DNA of 64,000 bases, from contig NC_092574.1 of assembly GCF_037975245.1 (NCBI RefSeq), positions 4,458,713 to 4,522,712 of the forward strand, given 5' to 3'. Source of the DNA: Apostichopus japonicus. Its lineage: Eukaryota > Echinodermata > Holothuroidea > Aspidochirotida > Stichopodidae. The notes under the pieces were generated by a model that ran no database searches, had not been told where the DNA came from, and worked only from the letters and a program-made list of their open reading frames with translations. A program made the position numbers and the translations under genes. Positions 48,529 through 59,235 of this stretch are shown in pieces. Every line of letters begins with the position of its first letter. Position 1 is the first letter of the stretch.

Positions 48529-50912
48529 GCTGCAGGAGAGAACCCTGAATTAATCACTGCAGTGTATGTGATGACATCCTTTCACCGACGACCCTTCCGT
48601 GTGTGAAGTACAGACAGGTATAGTGACATCCTGTATACCGACTTAACGATGAAACGCAACGTCAACCCCTTCATAACATCACCGCAATAATCGAGAGTAT
48701 ATCAATTAAAGTATCAACAATAGCTAGTAACTTGCCAAATGAGGAAAGATGAATGATTAGGTTCACTTTTGGTTTAATGATTCATATAATACACACGTCA
48801 CTCTGTTTATAATTCAAGTTAGATATAATCCAATTAATTTAACCATCGTAATGCATGTTAGTCATTGAGCTCACTAGTTCATTAATGGTGCAGTTAGTGA
48901 CATGTCCCATTATTCTCTCCTATGAGCACTTCCGCTATTGATCATTTCTACCATATATTTATGTCATTGCTATGACGTTGACCATGGTGTAACAGTGTAC
49001 AATAGATCTTTAATTGACTTTAGCGTCATCTCCTTGCCTATATCATTATTATAACGATTCTTGCCTATATATATAGCCTTTATAATCTTCCCTATTAATA
49101 CATGATGCTGATCAATATATGGTCTACATAAAGAAGCAAATCTATAAACAAGGTGACCTTATCGATATTACGTGTTTTTATTATGAATAAAGGGATCGAT
49201 ACGTCTTTGTCATAGTCGTATATTTAGATATCTGCTGCTCTCTCTTTGTGCCTGCAGTGTCACCGCCCTGCCCTCTCTTTCTTCTCAACCATGACGACTG
49301 TCTTGGTGATGCGTGCTACATGATTCATGCGTTGAACTTGGAGGATACACACCAGCTTCAAGGAATCGCCTAGATGAGTCACCATCGCCGATATCAATCC
49401 ATCTCGTATCCAGTAATATTCTCAGGTCTAAATGATGATGATGATGATGATGTAATTACTGGTAATAAATTATGCGGTTCATTGTTATGGTGAAGTTACA
49501 GCCGCTATTCGATGTAGTCATCATTGTCAACATTAATTTTACATCTGGGAGGTGATCGTGACTCAATAAGTAATGGTGCTTACCTACTTGACGCTTATTA
49601 TGTTTCTATCAACCGGGCGCAGGATCCGCTATGAGTCATGTGCGGGTACGGTAGACATGAAGATAACGGGGAGACCGTGAATGAGAGATGGTATTACATG
49701 TAATGAGGGGGGGGGGGGGGGAGGGCGTGAATGGGAGATATGTGGTATTACATATAGTGAGGGGGGAGGGGCGGTAGGTCAAGGAAACGGGATATAAACA
49801 AATTGACCAGTGGTTGCATATAGTTGCTGTGTCGTATTCATTTTTTAGATGGGTCTTGCAAATACTGTATCTAATATTGTGATGCCTTGAACATTTCTTA
49901 ATGATGAAATTGGTATCAGTCTTCTCAACACTTTTAACATTCTACCTTAACAAATATGAAAATGAAATAAAGAGAAAGCAAATGGTTTCCACATCGTAAT
50001 GGCACAACGATATGACATATAAGTTACCAAACAGCTGACAGCTCCCGGACATGACTTTTAAAAATGAGTATAGCTCTCCCAAACGAAACGCTTAGCTGTT
50101 TTGTGAAAGTTGTTCTTCACATGAATAGACATCTGTAATATAAGCCAAAGCTTACTGCTGGGTTTGTGTCCCCATAACATGGACCTTATCCCGGACAGGC
50201 AAGCCTCGGTCTTCAGGCACAGGGTGTGGTATCGTTTGTCCTTCATAATCTGTACTTTGGTGGAAAAATATGTGAAAGTTTGATTAGTTCACCGCCTTAC
50301 GCCTCTAAAGTATATAGGAAATCATCGATTTTGTTGTTTTATACACGCAAAGTTATATTTACCATCAGGGTGATTAATAAAAGCCCAGCAACGCCCTTAC
50401 AAATGAATACACCCCAAATAAAGGCATTGGTAAATCCATTTGGTTGTGCATATACAAGTAATGTTTCAGCATTGATAAAGGGTGTCGTCTGCATGTTTGA
50501 GTTAGCGATTCATAATGCCTTTATTCAAAATGAATAACTGACTCACTGTGACTAATGACGCGAGTTACAGCGTCGGATTCTTGAGGGACTCCCGATTCAT
50601 GTGGTTTATGCGACTAGTTTTGTCACTACTAATCGGTGAAATGGTAAACATTAACTATTTTAACAACTTTATCATAGCTGTTCGAAGCCTGAATTCCCCC
50701 CAACATGCTCTTGAATCTTTCAATTTCTGTAACCTATATTTCAACTCCTTTCGTAATACAGCAAACTTCGCCGGAGTCTTATGTATATAGCTTTCAAATA
50801 CAAAATCCCCCTAAATACCCAGGTCTAGGTGACTGCATGCTTCAACTCCGTTTCTCGTAATCGATCTAGGTAGCATAGCAAAGCGTGTACTCATTGCCAT
50901 GATACACGGCAG
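48527..50912. other. No supported gene; possible upstream region of the 51348 gene
   Basis: No domain-bearing frame. A tandem duplication including GTGAATGAGAGAT...GGTATTACAT and a G run lies at 49676-49765. Distal regulatory sequence for the downstream gene cannot be excluded. Confidence 0.45.
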
Positions 50913-50917
50913 CCAAT
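50913..50917 (+). promoter_or_regulatory. CCAAT box
   Basis: AGCCAATCAGC is an excellent NF-Y-type CCAAT context, about 225 bp upstream of the predicted transcription start of the PH-domain gene. Confidence 0.5.
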
Positions 50918-50966
50918 CAGCTGTAAGACAAGGTAATAAATATTCATGTTTATTTTCCCTGCTCGG

Positions 50967-50979
50967 TGACTCATCCAAT
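50967..50979 (+). promoter_or_regulatory. AP-1-like site overlapping a second CCAAT
   Basis: TGACTCA (50967-50973) is a consensus AP-1 element, immediately followed by TCCAATAG (CCAAT at 50975-50979). It lies about 165 bp upstream of the predicted start site. Single motif matches are weak alone; the clustering with the TATA box raises plausibility. Confidence 0.45.
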
Positions 50980-51108
50980 AGAATCTCTTTTAGTTTTACA
51001 GGCAGGGCCTCGTGATGCACGCGACTGTTATCATTGCTTATATGACACAGCTAGACGGCTAGGGTCAATAATATTCGTGGAAATTTGTAAACAGACAGCA
51101 GAGTCGAG

Positions 51109-51117
51109 TATATAAAG
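51109..51117 (+). promoter_or_regulatory. TATA box of the PH-domain gene
   Basis: TATATAAAG fits the TATA consensus. About 30 bp downstream (near 51140) the expected start region reads GGTTAGAACACTG. This predicts a 5' UTR of about 200 nt before the ATG at 51348. Confidence 0.65.
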
Positions 51118-51347
51118 CGATTGCACAGTGTAATTGGTTAGAACACTGCTAGACACATCAACCGCTAGCAACCAAACGAAGCAACAATATTCAATATTAC
51201 TAGTACCGTTTTCATCGGTTTTGACTTCGCTTGAATTTACATTTTAACAATTGCCGTTTCTTTTGTCACCTGCATCAAATCCGTTGCTTATAGATTATTT
51301 TATATTTAGCAACGAGTATTAACTGAAGGAACAAGCCATCTACAGAA

Positions 51348-52100
51348 ATGGTGCTGGGAGCTGAGCTGATCAACAATCCCATCAGGTTTGCAGTCGATTC
51401 TGAAGAGAGTACAGTTAAATTCGAGAAGACATCTTCTTTCCAAAGCGGTATGGAGGCCAAAAGCGGGAAGCTGAAACTCTGTCTGTCCAGAAATCAAACA
51501 GAACAGAGTCAGCAAATTGTCCTGAAACTGTATGCTGCTGTTCCGTGTGCATTTGCGGTGGTCTTTCCAGACAAGTTCATATGCCCGAAACATTGCGGGC
51601 TAATTCAACTGAGGAACTTCTCCGTCGAGGCCAACGGTGAGAGGGAGTTTACTGTCATGATCAAGAACGCTATGGAGGGTGGCAGATTTCTTAGATTTTC
51701 TGCAAACAGTAGTGAGGAGAGGGACTCGTGGCTGAACACATTTCAACAAGTCGCTCAGTCTTGTACAAAAAAGGGCGGCAACTGTAAGAAAGCCCGAAGA
51801 AACATTAACAACAGACTTCCATCTTTAGAGGAGGTTAGCGAAGAGATCGAGGACAAAGAGGAAAGAACCGTCCTGCAAAGTTGTGAAAACGTTTTCCAAG
51901 ATAATAATAATAGGAGGAAGAGACCACTGACCCCACGTAGGAGGGTCGTGGAAGCTCCGATGTTGGAACAGATCAGTGAAGAGGAGGAAGAATATGACAG
52001 TGAAATGGACATTGAAAACAGAATCAACTCTACTTCTCGAAGGAGATCATCTCTTAAGGATTGTTTGTCGGAAATGTCCAGAGGAGGCCGATCATTATAA
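51348..52100 (+). CDS. Intronless PH-domain-like protein, 250 aa
   Basis: The only convincing host gene here. The ATG has a G at -3 and a G at +4, and an in-frame TGA (51324-51326) precedes it, which fixes the start. Residues about 38-137 look like a pleckstrin-homology fold. A basic start (SGKLKL) and hydrophobic strand-like segments (QIVLKLYA, CAFAVVF, FTVMIKN, RFLRFSA) lead to a C-terminal helix EERDSWLNTFQQV with the near-invariant Trp at 128. PH domains commonly bind phosphoinositides or proteins at membranes; ligand binding here is inference. The rest is low complexity: acidic 161-172, basic RRKRPLTPRRR 189-199 (NLS-like), acidic 211-222, and RRRSS 231-235 resembling a basophilic kinase site. 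No signal peptide or membrane segment. The single exon and compact TATA/CCAAT/AP-1 promoter suggest an inducible gene or an old retrocopy. No family symbol can be given. Confidence 0.85.
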   Translation: MVLGAELINNPIRFAVDSEESTVKFEKTSSFQSGMEAKSGKLKLCLSRNQTEQSQQIVLKLYAAVPCAFAVVFPDKFICPKHCGLIQLRNFSVEANGEREFTVMIKNAMEGGRFLRFSANSSEERDSWLNTFQQVAQSCTKKGGNCKKARRNINNRLPSLEEVSEEIEDKEERTVLQSCENVFQDNNNRRKRPLTPRRRVVEAPMLEQISEEEEEYDSEMDIENRINSTSRRRSSLKDCLSEMSRGGRSL

Positions 52101-53170
52101 TAACATTGATCCATTATAATTATAACATTCAGTGGGATGCTGTGTGAATGCCAGTCGGGACGGTCGTAGTGCAATGTACGAGCCGGGAGTGTGCAATATT
52201 GTTACAGGTTTTAGGGACAATGTGATCACAAAAATTCTGCTGCCAAACTCTTCAAACTTTCAATCAGTAGAATCTGACATAAATCACAAAATGTTAGATA
52301 AACTGATAGCCGAACCAACTTTAAATTGGATCTTTCTCTCTGTGAACCTGGCTGACGACAAAAACCTTGAGCTTGCCTGTAAACGTTTAGCTGAAAATTA
52401 ATGTCTGCTGTCTTTCCCAGGGCTGCCAGCTTTGCGTCATTTAATATACGATAACTCTGCTGAATATGGATTCTACAATACGACTTGCTATAGATGGGCA
52501 CGAGTTAGTTGGCTTACAGGTTACAACCACGTGCAATCCATGAAATCATCCGTTGAACACCAACTGGTACGAGTCCCAGAATCGCAAATTTGCTTGAACT
52601 TTGATCTGAAGTGGGATGGTTGGAACAGTGATAACGAACTCTGATATTATGAAATACCACCGGAAATTGTTTTATCTGAATTCATCTTAAGTACTGTGCA
52701 ATTTGTGCTACCAATTAGCGTCATACAGAGAACTAATTACTTGGGAAGAGATATATATATATATATTTCAACCAGAATTGATTTCTTTTATTGAAGACGA
52801 ACTTGGTACACGTCGTGAGCGATTATTTGTATTCATTTTGTTATACAATATTTATATATAGCCTACCAGATATTTTATGAAAGAGCTCAAGTCTAAAGTG
52901 TTTACTTTGACACTTGAGAGAATATAAAAGGAAACAAAATTTGAAATGTTATGTTCTTACTTATTTATCTTTTCTTTTATTTTCATCATATCTTATTTAC
53001 AGTTTCCGTCCGGTCTAGATATTAACTATCGGTTATGTACAAACTTTGTACGTGAAAAGTTACTACTTGTACTTGATTAGACTAGAATAGTCAATGCATG
53101 ATTTACCAATATTTCCAAATCGATATTGACAAATTTGTTACCTATATGCCATCTGATTTCATTATGAAAT

Positions 53171-53176
53171 AATAAA
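53171..53176 (+). terminator. Candidate polyadenylation signal
   Basis: AATAAA about 1.07 kb after the stop codon, followed within 20 bp by GGTGTTGTATTTT, a GU/U-rich downstream element. It would give a 3' UTR of about 1.1 kb. The intervening open frames (52132-52401, 52432-52644) then fall in the UTR. Confidence 0.45.
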
Positions 53177-53737
53177 CTATGGTGTTGTATTTTAGCAAAC
53201 TATCGGATAACAGGATGGGGAGGTAGGGTTTGTTTAGGAAGGTAAGCGATTATTTCATAACTTAAACTGATTTCTAACACCCATACCTAAATAAGAACGC
53301 GAAATTGAGTTCACTTTGAACTGTCCATGATCCGCGAGTTAGTGTATCGATTAATTAATCCCTCCCTTTCCTGTCCCTGCCCACCCCTCCCAAATACCTA
53401 CCATTTGTAATACCCCCCACCGCCCACTCGATTACCCCCCTCGCATGATTCGAGGCCTATTATAACTCACAAGACCTGAAAAGAAGGCTAGATATAAAGG
53501 TGACTGTTGCCTTTGAAATAGACCACGTGAAATTGAGTTGGCAAGACAAACATAACAAACGCGAGGAAGCTGACGTCACACACAGATGATTCACGCGCAT
53601 CGTGATCGGTAAGTGTTCCAATTGTATACATTGCATAGTGCAGTCATACTTCCTCAAGTGGAAAGAGGTGTTCAACACTATACATTACTAAGAGGTACAT
53701 GGTGATCACATGGCTTGTACTCGTGACGTGGTGGCAG
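53177..53737. other. No recognisable feature
   Basis: Intergenic spacer between the PH gene and the inverted-repeat element; C-rich patches near 53360-53445. Confidence 0.5.
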
Positions 53738-53776
53738 TCGGCCGTATGGCAAGCCGTTTTACTTTTTATTCCATAT

Positions 53777-54285
53777 TTGATGATATCATCAAATATTTGG
53801 TGATATCAGCAAATAATTGTTGATATCATCAAATCATTTGATGATATCATCAAATAATTGCTGATATCAACAATTATTTGCTGATATCACCAAATAATTG
53901 TTGATATCAGCAATTCATTTGCTGATATCACCAATTCATTTGCTGATATCACCAATTCATTTGCTGATATCACCAAATAATTGCTGATATCAATAAATAA
54001 TAGCTGATATCAACAAATATTTGCTGATATCAGCAAATGAATTGGTGATATCAGCAATTGAATTGATGATATCAGCAAATCATTTGCTGATATCAACAAT
54101 TCCGACATATCACTAATTAATTAGTGATATGAGGAACCGGATTGCTGATATCATGAAATGATTTGGTGATATCATTAAAAGATTTGCTGATATCAGCAAT
54201 TGAATTGGCGATATGTTGGAATTGCTGATATCAACAATTCATTTGCTGATATCACCAATTCATTTGCTGATATCAGTAATTCAAG
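53777..54285. repeat. Left TGATATCA palindrome array
   Basis: About 22 GATATC cores. Spacers alternate between AAATATTTG, AAATAATTG and AATTCATTTG types. Inner units degrade (CGATATGTTGG, TGATATGAGG), while units near the terminus match the right array base for base. Confidence 0.95.
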
Positions 54286-54455
54286 CGTATCGAACCAACG
54301 TCTACAAAAAGGAATTAGAAACGAGCGCCATCAACAGGCATTCTTTTTGGGTCTTAAGGGCGCTGTTTGACTGGTAGCGGGCACAGAAAGGCGCCTGGTG
54401 CGCGGTTAATTTCAGCCTTGGTTATAGCGATCAACGGGAGGGGAAAGGGGACTAA

Positions 54456-54561
54456 GTTACACAGTACCACTACTGCCACTGGGAGAGGTACCGTGGCTAC
54501 TCATGCACTTGTGACAGGGAAGACAAACATTGGGCAAGCACCGAGTAGGCCAGGCCTATAA
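54456..54561 (-). pseudogene. Possible second exon of the captive gene
   Basis: Minus strand, after a TTTATAG acceptor-like site. One frame reads AWPTRCLPNVCLPCHKCMSS and on to a TAA, with Cys/His spacing reminiscent of a small zinc-binding motif (C-x2-C-H-x-C). It is closer to the left terminus than exon A and in the same orientation. Splicing phase with the upstream exon does not resolve cleanly, so this is a weak suggestion. Confidence 0.25.
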
Positions 54562-54812
54562 ACCTATGAAAAATAATATCGGGGTGGTTAAGTAGCTCAA
54601 TATGAAATACCAAAATGTAAAAAGTATACCCTGGTCGGCGGGCGACAGAAACAGGCTGGGAACTGTGTCCATTAGACTGGCTCCCCGATGGTGGCTGCAA
54701 CCAGTGGCGGCGATTTGTTTCAAATATTGTTGTGGGGGGACTTTAACTTGGGTGCAGACGCGTAACAATTCCCCCACCCCCAAATTAAAATTGTTCGCGC
54801 ACTTCGTTATTT

Positions 54813-54862
54813 TGTATATATATATATATATACATACATATAACATATATATATATATAAAT

Positions 54863-54939
<77 letters not shown>
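54813..54939. repeat. (AT)n microsatellite
   Basis: About 125 bp of alternating AT with a few ACATACATA interruptions, directly left of the nested element. It may have erased that element's left target duplication. Confidence 0.95.
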
Positions 54940-54943
54940 AATA

Positions 54944-55573
54944 CAGGCGTGTATCCAGGATTTTCTAACCCGGGGGCGCGATCGAATTACTATCTAAGGG
55001 GAGCGCCACAGAAAATTTCTGGTTTTTATAGCCCCCCAGATCACAGGAAATGGCACTTCTCGGGCTTGAAAATCATCAACAAGTTGTACACTTTGGCCTG
55101 AGAATCAAGTTTTCCCAATAGTTTTTTTTTTCCATCCATAACCTTTTTCAAGATTGTCACCAGTCACACATCATGTTCGACCTCATCGCTTCTCCTGTGG
55201 ATCATTGCTTTGGAAGGTAGTACTACGTAACGGCCTATACAATACCCGTCAGCCCCACTTTTCAAGGTTTGAAGCCCATTATTTGTTCAGAATTTGAATT
55301 ATAAATTCACTTCAAAACATATCCATAAATGTTGCACAAAATTTCATCTATGGTCAACCAATATAGAAAAAAAACCTTCAACCCCTAACAGACCGGTCAA
55401 AATGGCACGAGTAGAGGGAAGTATGATGAAGAATGTTGGTCAGGGAATTTTCGAAAATTCAGACACAGTTAATTTATTGTGTACAAATATTATAAATATA
55501 AAACTTCGATATCGTTAAAAAAGACAAAAAATATCTTCGCCCCACCCCCCCCCCCTACTTGGCTACGTGCCTG
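54944..55573. mobile_element. Probable nested hAT-family copy
   Basis: The left end CAGGCGTGTATCCAGGA and right end (reverse complement CAGGCACGTAGCCAAGTA) form imperfect inverted repeats. CTATCTAAGGGGAGCGCCAC lies 47 bp from the left end, the same place as in the 42073 and 60519 elements. No 8-bp duplication is visible; the left flank is microsatellite. If right, this is the third level of nesting at the locus. Confidence 0.55.
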
Positions 55574-56319
55574 CGGTTAGAAATCTTGTAGGAAACATGC
55601 CAAATGGAAACCCAGTGAACCCATATCGATGTGGATCATATATATGATTGTACGTACTTACACTCATACACGAGAGATGTACAGACATTATGATAATAAT
55701 CATGAGTGACAACATGCTATACGGTCACAGAAACGACGACGAAGAGTCATTTACCTCATAGCGCATGTGTTGGATAAAGTTTTAGCCACCGCCAAATAGG
55801 ATTTGGATAAATAATCTCATGCATTATTTTCTATTTATAGCCACACAAAAACACTATGCCAACAAATATTAGGGGGGGGGATATTAGATACTATATCCCC
55901 CACCTAAAATATGTCCCCCCCCCCCATGATCGCCGCTCATGGCTGCAACGTTCCGTTCCGTCTGGCTGTGCCTGTGCGTCTGCGATGGAAAGGAGCTGAT
56001 CGTGCACAGCTGCTATTGAATTGAACCTGTGCTCATCGATGCTCGCGTTAATCCGTTCTAAATTTCTCTTTGCTTGGAGAAGACGTTCTTTCGCTTCAGA
56101 AGCATTCTCATTGCCAGTTAAGAGCCTCTCTACTTCGCCCAAAATCCGAGAACTTCTGTCAATAACGATCTGTGCTTCATCAAGTTTACCGCAATCGCCA
56201 AGGTGAAAGTAACACTACCCGTACCCTGTTGTCTCGTCTCTGTCATTTGCATGTACTGCACAGTACACTGGCATCGTGTGCGCATGCTTGTAAGACGGGC
56301 TGCCACGGTTGAATTACTG

Positions 56320-56938
56320 ATATCATCGTCACGGTTGAATTACTGATATCAGCAAATGATTTGTTGATATCATCAAATGAATTGGTGATATCAACAAATG
56401 AATTGGTGATATCAACAAAAGCATGCATTAGTGATATGTACGGTTCATTTGCTGATATCATTAAATCAATTACTGATATCACCAATTGATTTGTTGATAT
56501 CAGCAAATGAATAAGTGATATGTTGGAATTGTTGATATCATCAAATGATTTGCTGATATCACCAATTATTTGATGATATCAGCAAATAATTGTTGATATC
56601 ATCAAATGATTTGCTGATATCATCAAATGATTTGCTGATATCACCAATTCATTTGCTGATATCACCAAATAATTGCTGATATCTGCAAATATTTGTTGAT
56701 ATCAGCAATTATTTGTTGATATCAGCAATTATTTGATGATATCAACAAATGAATTGGTGATATCAGCAAATGAATTGGTGATATCAGCAAATGAATTGCT
56801 GATATCAACAATTATTTGGTGATATCAGCAAATAATTGTTGATATCAGCAATTATTTGATGATATCATCAAATGATTTGATGATATCAACAATTATTTGC
56901 TGATATCACCAAATATTTGATGATATCATCAAATATCG
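56320..56938. repeat. Right TGATATCA palindrome array
   Basis: About 28 GATATC cores in units of 20-21 bp, the inverted counterpart of 53777-54285 but with several more units. The outer ~200 bp are nearly identical to the left array; the inner units diverge (AGTGATATGTTGG, AGTGATATGTACGG). Confidence 0.95.
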
Positions 56939-56971
56939 AATAAAAAGTAAAACGGCTTGCCATACGGCCGA

Positions 56972-57417
56972 GAATTAGAGGTGCAGGAGGGTAGTTCGGA
57001 TAGCGAAAGGGGTTTTTGGAGGAGGGGGCGGGGACACTGCTGCGGGTACAGGGGGATAAACGATGGCAGTTCCCAAGTAGGGGTTGACAGGGCGAATCTG
57101 CCTGAAACTGCCTGTCAGAAAGTGTGATGGCTCTGATGTTTTTACCGTCTGGTGTTCATCTAGCAAATAACTGGTAAAGATGAACCCTACCCTCACCACC
57201 GACTCCTACGCTCCCTGAGTTGGGTTCAATTCGGTTGAATAACATGTGGTGTGTCTTGACTTTTTTTCGGTGGGTGACTAAAACGGCTGCACACCGGCTA
57301 GGTTCACGGACAAGAGGAAGTTTAGAGCTCCCTGGATGGACTGGCTATACTTCCAAACTATATATACCATGTGTATTGTTCTTGATGATGTGAATGAAGA
57401 TGGCTGCCCGGACGAAG
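56972..57417. other. No recognisable feature
   Basis: Flanking sequence right of the TIR element, somewhat richer in G than average; no gene recognised. Confidence 0.5.
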
Positions 57418-57557
57418 GGAATAGGTATTGACATGAAGGAGATAGGTATATCAAGAAGGGGATTGGTATAGGCATGAACTGGATTGGTGTAGGCATGAAC
57501 TGGATTGGTGTAGGCATGAAGGGGATTGGTATAGGCATGAAGGGGATATGTATATGC
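57418..57557. repeat. 21-bp minisatellite, 5-6 units
   Basis: Units of about GGCATGAACTGGATTGGTGT plus A, the most similar ones in the middle (57470-57540). Outer units vary (ACATGAAGGAGATAGGTAT). Because 21 is a multiple of three, both strands show repetitive open frames, such as HAYTNPL on the minus strand; these are not evidence of a gene. Confidence 0.9.
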
Positions 57558-58345
57558 ATGACTTAATATTAAACACATAGTCTCATGTGATACTGTTTAA
57601 TGTTAAAAATGTAACGATTGGTAAATACAAAATGTATGTTACCTATGCCAATGTCGCGATGTAAGGAAAATTACACGATATATATTAAAGCTACACCACC
57701 ATCGTCTTATATACCCGTTCTCCATCGTTTCTTCCCGTCTGTACACAGACAAGAACAAACACAAGTTCCTTGTTTGTTGAGCAGAAATGCCAACTTACTT
57801 GTTGATGGCACAGAGCCAAGAAAAAAGAGAGAGAGAGAGAGAGTTGTTATGAGAGGGCGGTATACTTCTTTGTACTTCTACCGATCAGATTTAGGGCGCA
57901 CAGGCTTTTGGACAGATGGAAATGGGCTAATTGAAGCAGGGAACTGTTACTGCACACAGCGGTTTACGTTTCAAATTTGCATGTTTGAAAAAAAAAAACA
58001 AGTTCAGGAACGTCGTTCGTGTTCTCTGTCTAGATTAAACTATATTTACAGGGGTCCATGTAAAGGGGAAAACATGTAAATGGAGATTTACAATTATATC
58101 TATCAGATTTAATTCTTTAAGTAGATAAACAACGGAAATCTGACTTAGAAATTCCAAAGGCAGAAAGTCAACAGAGTCAATGAACGGATTCCAACAGTGA
58201 CCTCATGATTGAAAGTAAGTGTAGCATATGAAACACGAACTGGGGGCATGTTAAATCATTGGAATACTCCTTTTAAGGGGGAAGTTACATTAACGATGAC
58301 GTTGGCTCCTCGGTGCAGACCTCAGATTTAGATTAACTTCATATT
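57558..58345. other. No supported gene
   Basis: A 153-codon open frame (57618-58079) opens on TTG, spans a (GA)n tract at 57826-57842 and has no recognisable domain. Treated as spurious. Confidence 0.45.
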
Positions 58346-58353
58346 ATCAACAG

Positions 58354-59235
58354 TATGGGCGGCCATTTGGGCAAAATATACAACGATGAAACAAGAGACA
58401 AACAAAACAAGAACAAAGATGAAAAGGAACAATAATAAGAATGTAGAAAAACGACATGACTGCGCGAACTAAATGAAAGTTCACCCCGACGATTGAAAGT
58501 TATCCCCATAAATCAAAACGAACGTTGGGACAGAATCAAAATGAACATTGGGACATAATCAAAACGAGCAGCCTCGTCTACCTCTGCCCGGTTTAATGTT
58601 CCCTTATGGGCACAAAGACAAAGGGACGATTAACCCACACAGTTCACTGACCTTTTGAAGCACGGTGCAGCGTGGTTGGACAGAAGTATTGTGCATACAA
58701 GATGTCGTAACTACATTTCGTAATATAACACAGTCAAGGTATAATCAAAACAGCGGCATGTCCTTTTTAGTTCGTATATAGGCGTTCGTTCGTTTCACGT
58801 GATCTTTCGTTTTGATTTGTAGCGAATGTCCTTTTGATTATGTTATATCTTCGTTTTTATGGTGGCGCTTGTTCTTTTTGTTATGAGCACTTTTTCGTTC
58901 ACGTGCACGTGAGTGTTCGTTTTGATTTCGTGCGAATGTTCTTTTGCTTACAATACATCTTCTTTTTCATGGTGGCGATTGATCTGTTTTTTTTTTCTTC
59001 TGACAAGTGGAACAATTTTGTCTTCCCGGTGCTCCCTGTTTATCCTTCCGTTGCATGTGTTTGATAGGTTTCGCTACATGATTGTCTTTTTATTTCTCTT
59101 CTTAAGTGCAGTCTTTCACAATTTTACATTGGTATTACATAATGCTTGTTTTATTTTGCACATTTCTACTTTTTCAAATTTCTTTCTTGTTTATTTGTTT
59201 CATCATTGTATTGTTTGCCCAAATGGCCGCCCATA
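58354..59235. mobile_element. TIR element, 882 bp, 8-bp TSD, no transposase
   Basis: TATGGGCGGCCATTTGGGCA at 58354 is mirrored by TGCCCAAATGGCCGCCCATA ending at 59235. Similarity extends further inward (a GATGAAACAA block about 20 bp beyond). Flanks are ATCAACAG (58346-58353) and ATAAACAG (59236-59243), 7 of 8 identical. The interior has a roughly 113-bp duplicated block near 58790-59000 (TCGTTTTGATTT...CATGGTGGCG twice) and no credible ORF. Confidence 0.85.

Larger units (their letters stand above)
54702..55941. mobile_element. hAT-like element, 1240 bp, perfect 8-bp TSD, inserted in the exon
   Basis: The left end CAGTGGCGGCGAT pairs with the right end (reverse complement CATGAGCGGCGAT), matching at 10 of 13 positions. 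GCTGCAAC flanks both sides (54694-54701 and 55942-55949). It contains an (AT)n tract at 54813-54939, a likely nested element and G/C runs near 55545, 55866 and 55917. No transposase was seen. It is younger than the host TIR element because it interrupts that element's exon. Confidence 0.85.
54643..56213 (-). pseudogene. Coiled-coil coding exon inside the TIR element, split by an insertion
   Basis: Minus strand. The upstream part (56213 to 55942) reads in one frame through GKLDEAQIVIDRSSRILGEV, ERLLTGNENASEAKERLLQA and KRNLERINASIDEHRF to GTERCS. The downstream part (54701 to about 54643) continues in the same frame as [16 protein letters not shown] to SPADQ, followed by a donor-like GG|GTATAC. 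The two halves are separated by the 1240-bp element at 54702-55941. Removing it with one 8-bp duplicate leaves a single open frame. Leu/Glu/Arg heptad-like spacing suggests a coiled coil. The protein family is not recognised. It may belong to the element's own transposition protein. The continuous frame on both sides of the insertion is the main evidence for coding. Confidence 0.6.
53738..56971. mobile_element. 3.2-kb inverted-repeat element with TGATATCA palindrome arrays
   Basis: Both ends begin TCGGCCGTATGGCAAGCC followed by GTTTTACTTTTTATT, left at 53738 and right (reverse complement) at 56971. Past a two-base difference, the inverted copies are almost identical for over 200 bp and then remain similar to about 54285 and 56320. 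The termini are built from tandem palindromic units of consensus TTTGNTGATATCANCAAA at 20-21 bp spacing, about 22 on the left and 28 on the right. The interior holds a minus-strand coding exon and a later hAT-like insertion. The array layout resembles multiple subterminal transposase sites. No target duplication was identified, so the superfamily is unassigned. Confidence 0.8.

Noticed and set aside
52132-52644. Open frames downstream of the PH gene
   Set aside because: No domain; they fall within the predicted 3' UTR, and one starts on a non-ATG codon.
53777-56938. Possible CRISPR or simple satellite at the GATATC arrays
   Set aside because: Spacers are themselves repetitive and palindromic, and the two arrays are inverted copies bounded by a shared terminus, which fits an inverted-repeat element.
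57278-57578. Repetitive proteins with HAYTNPL-type or MPIPIPF-type repeats
   Set aside because: They are translations of the 21-bp minisatellite, whose period is a multiple of three.
57618-58079. 153-codon open frame
   Set aside because: It opens on TTG and runs through a (GA)n tract; no recognisable motif.
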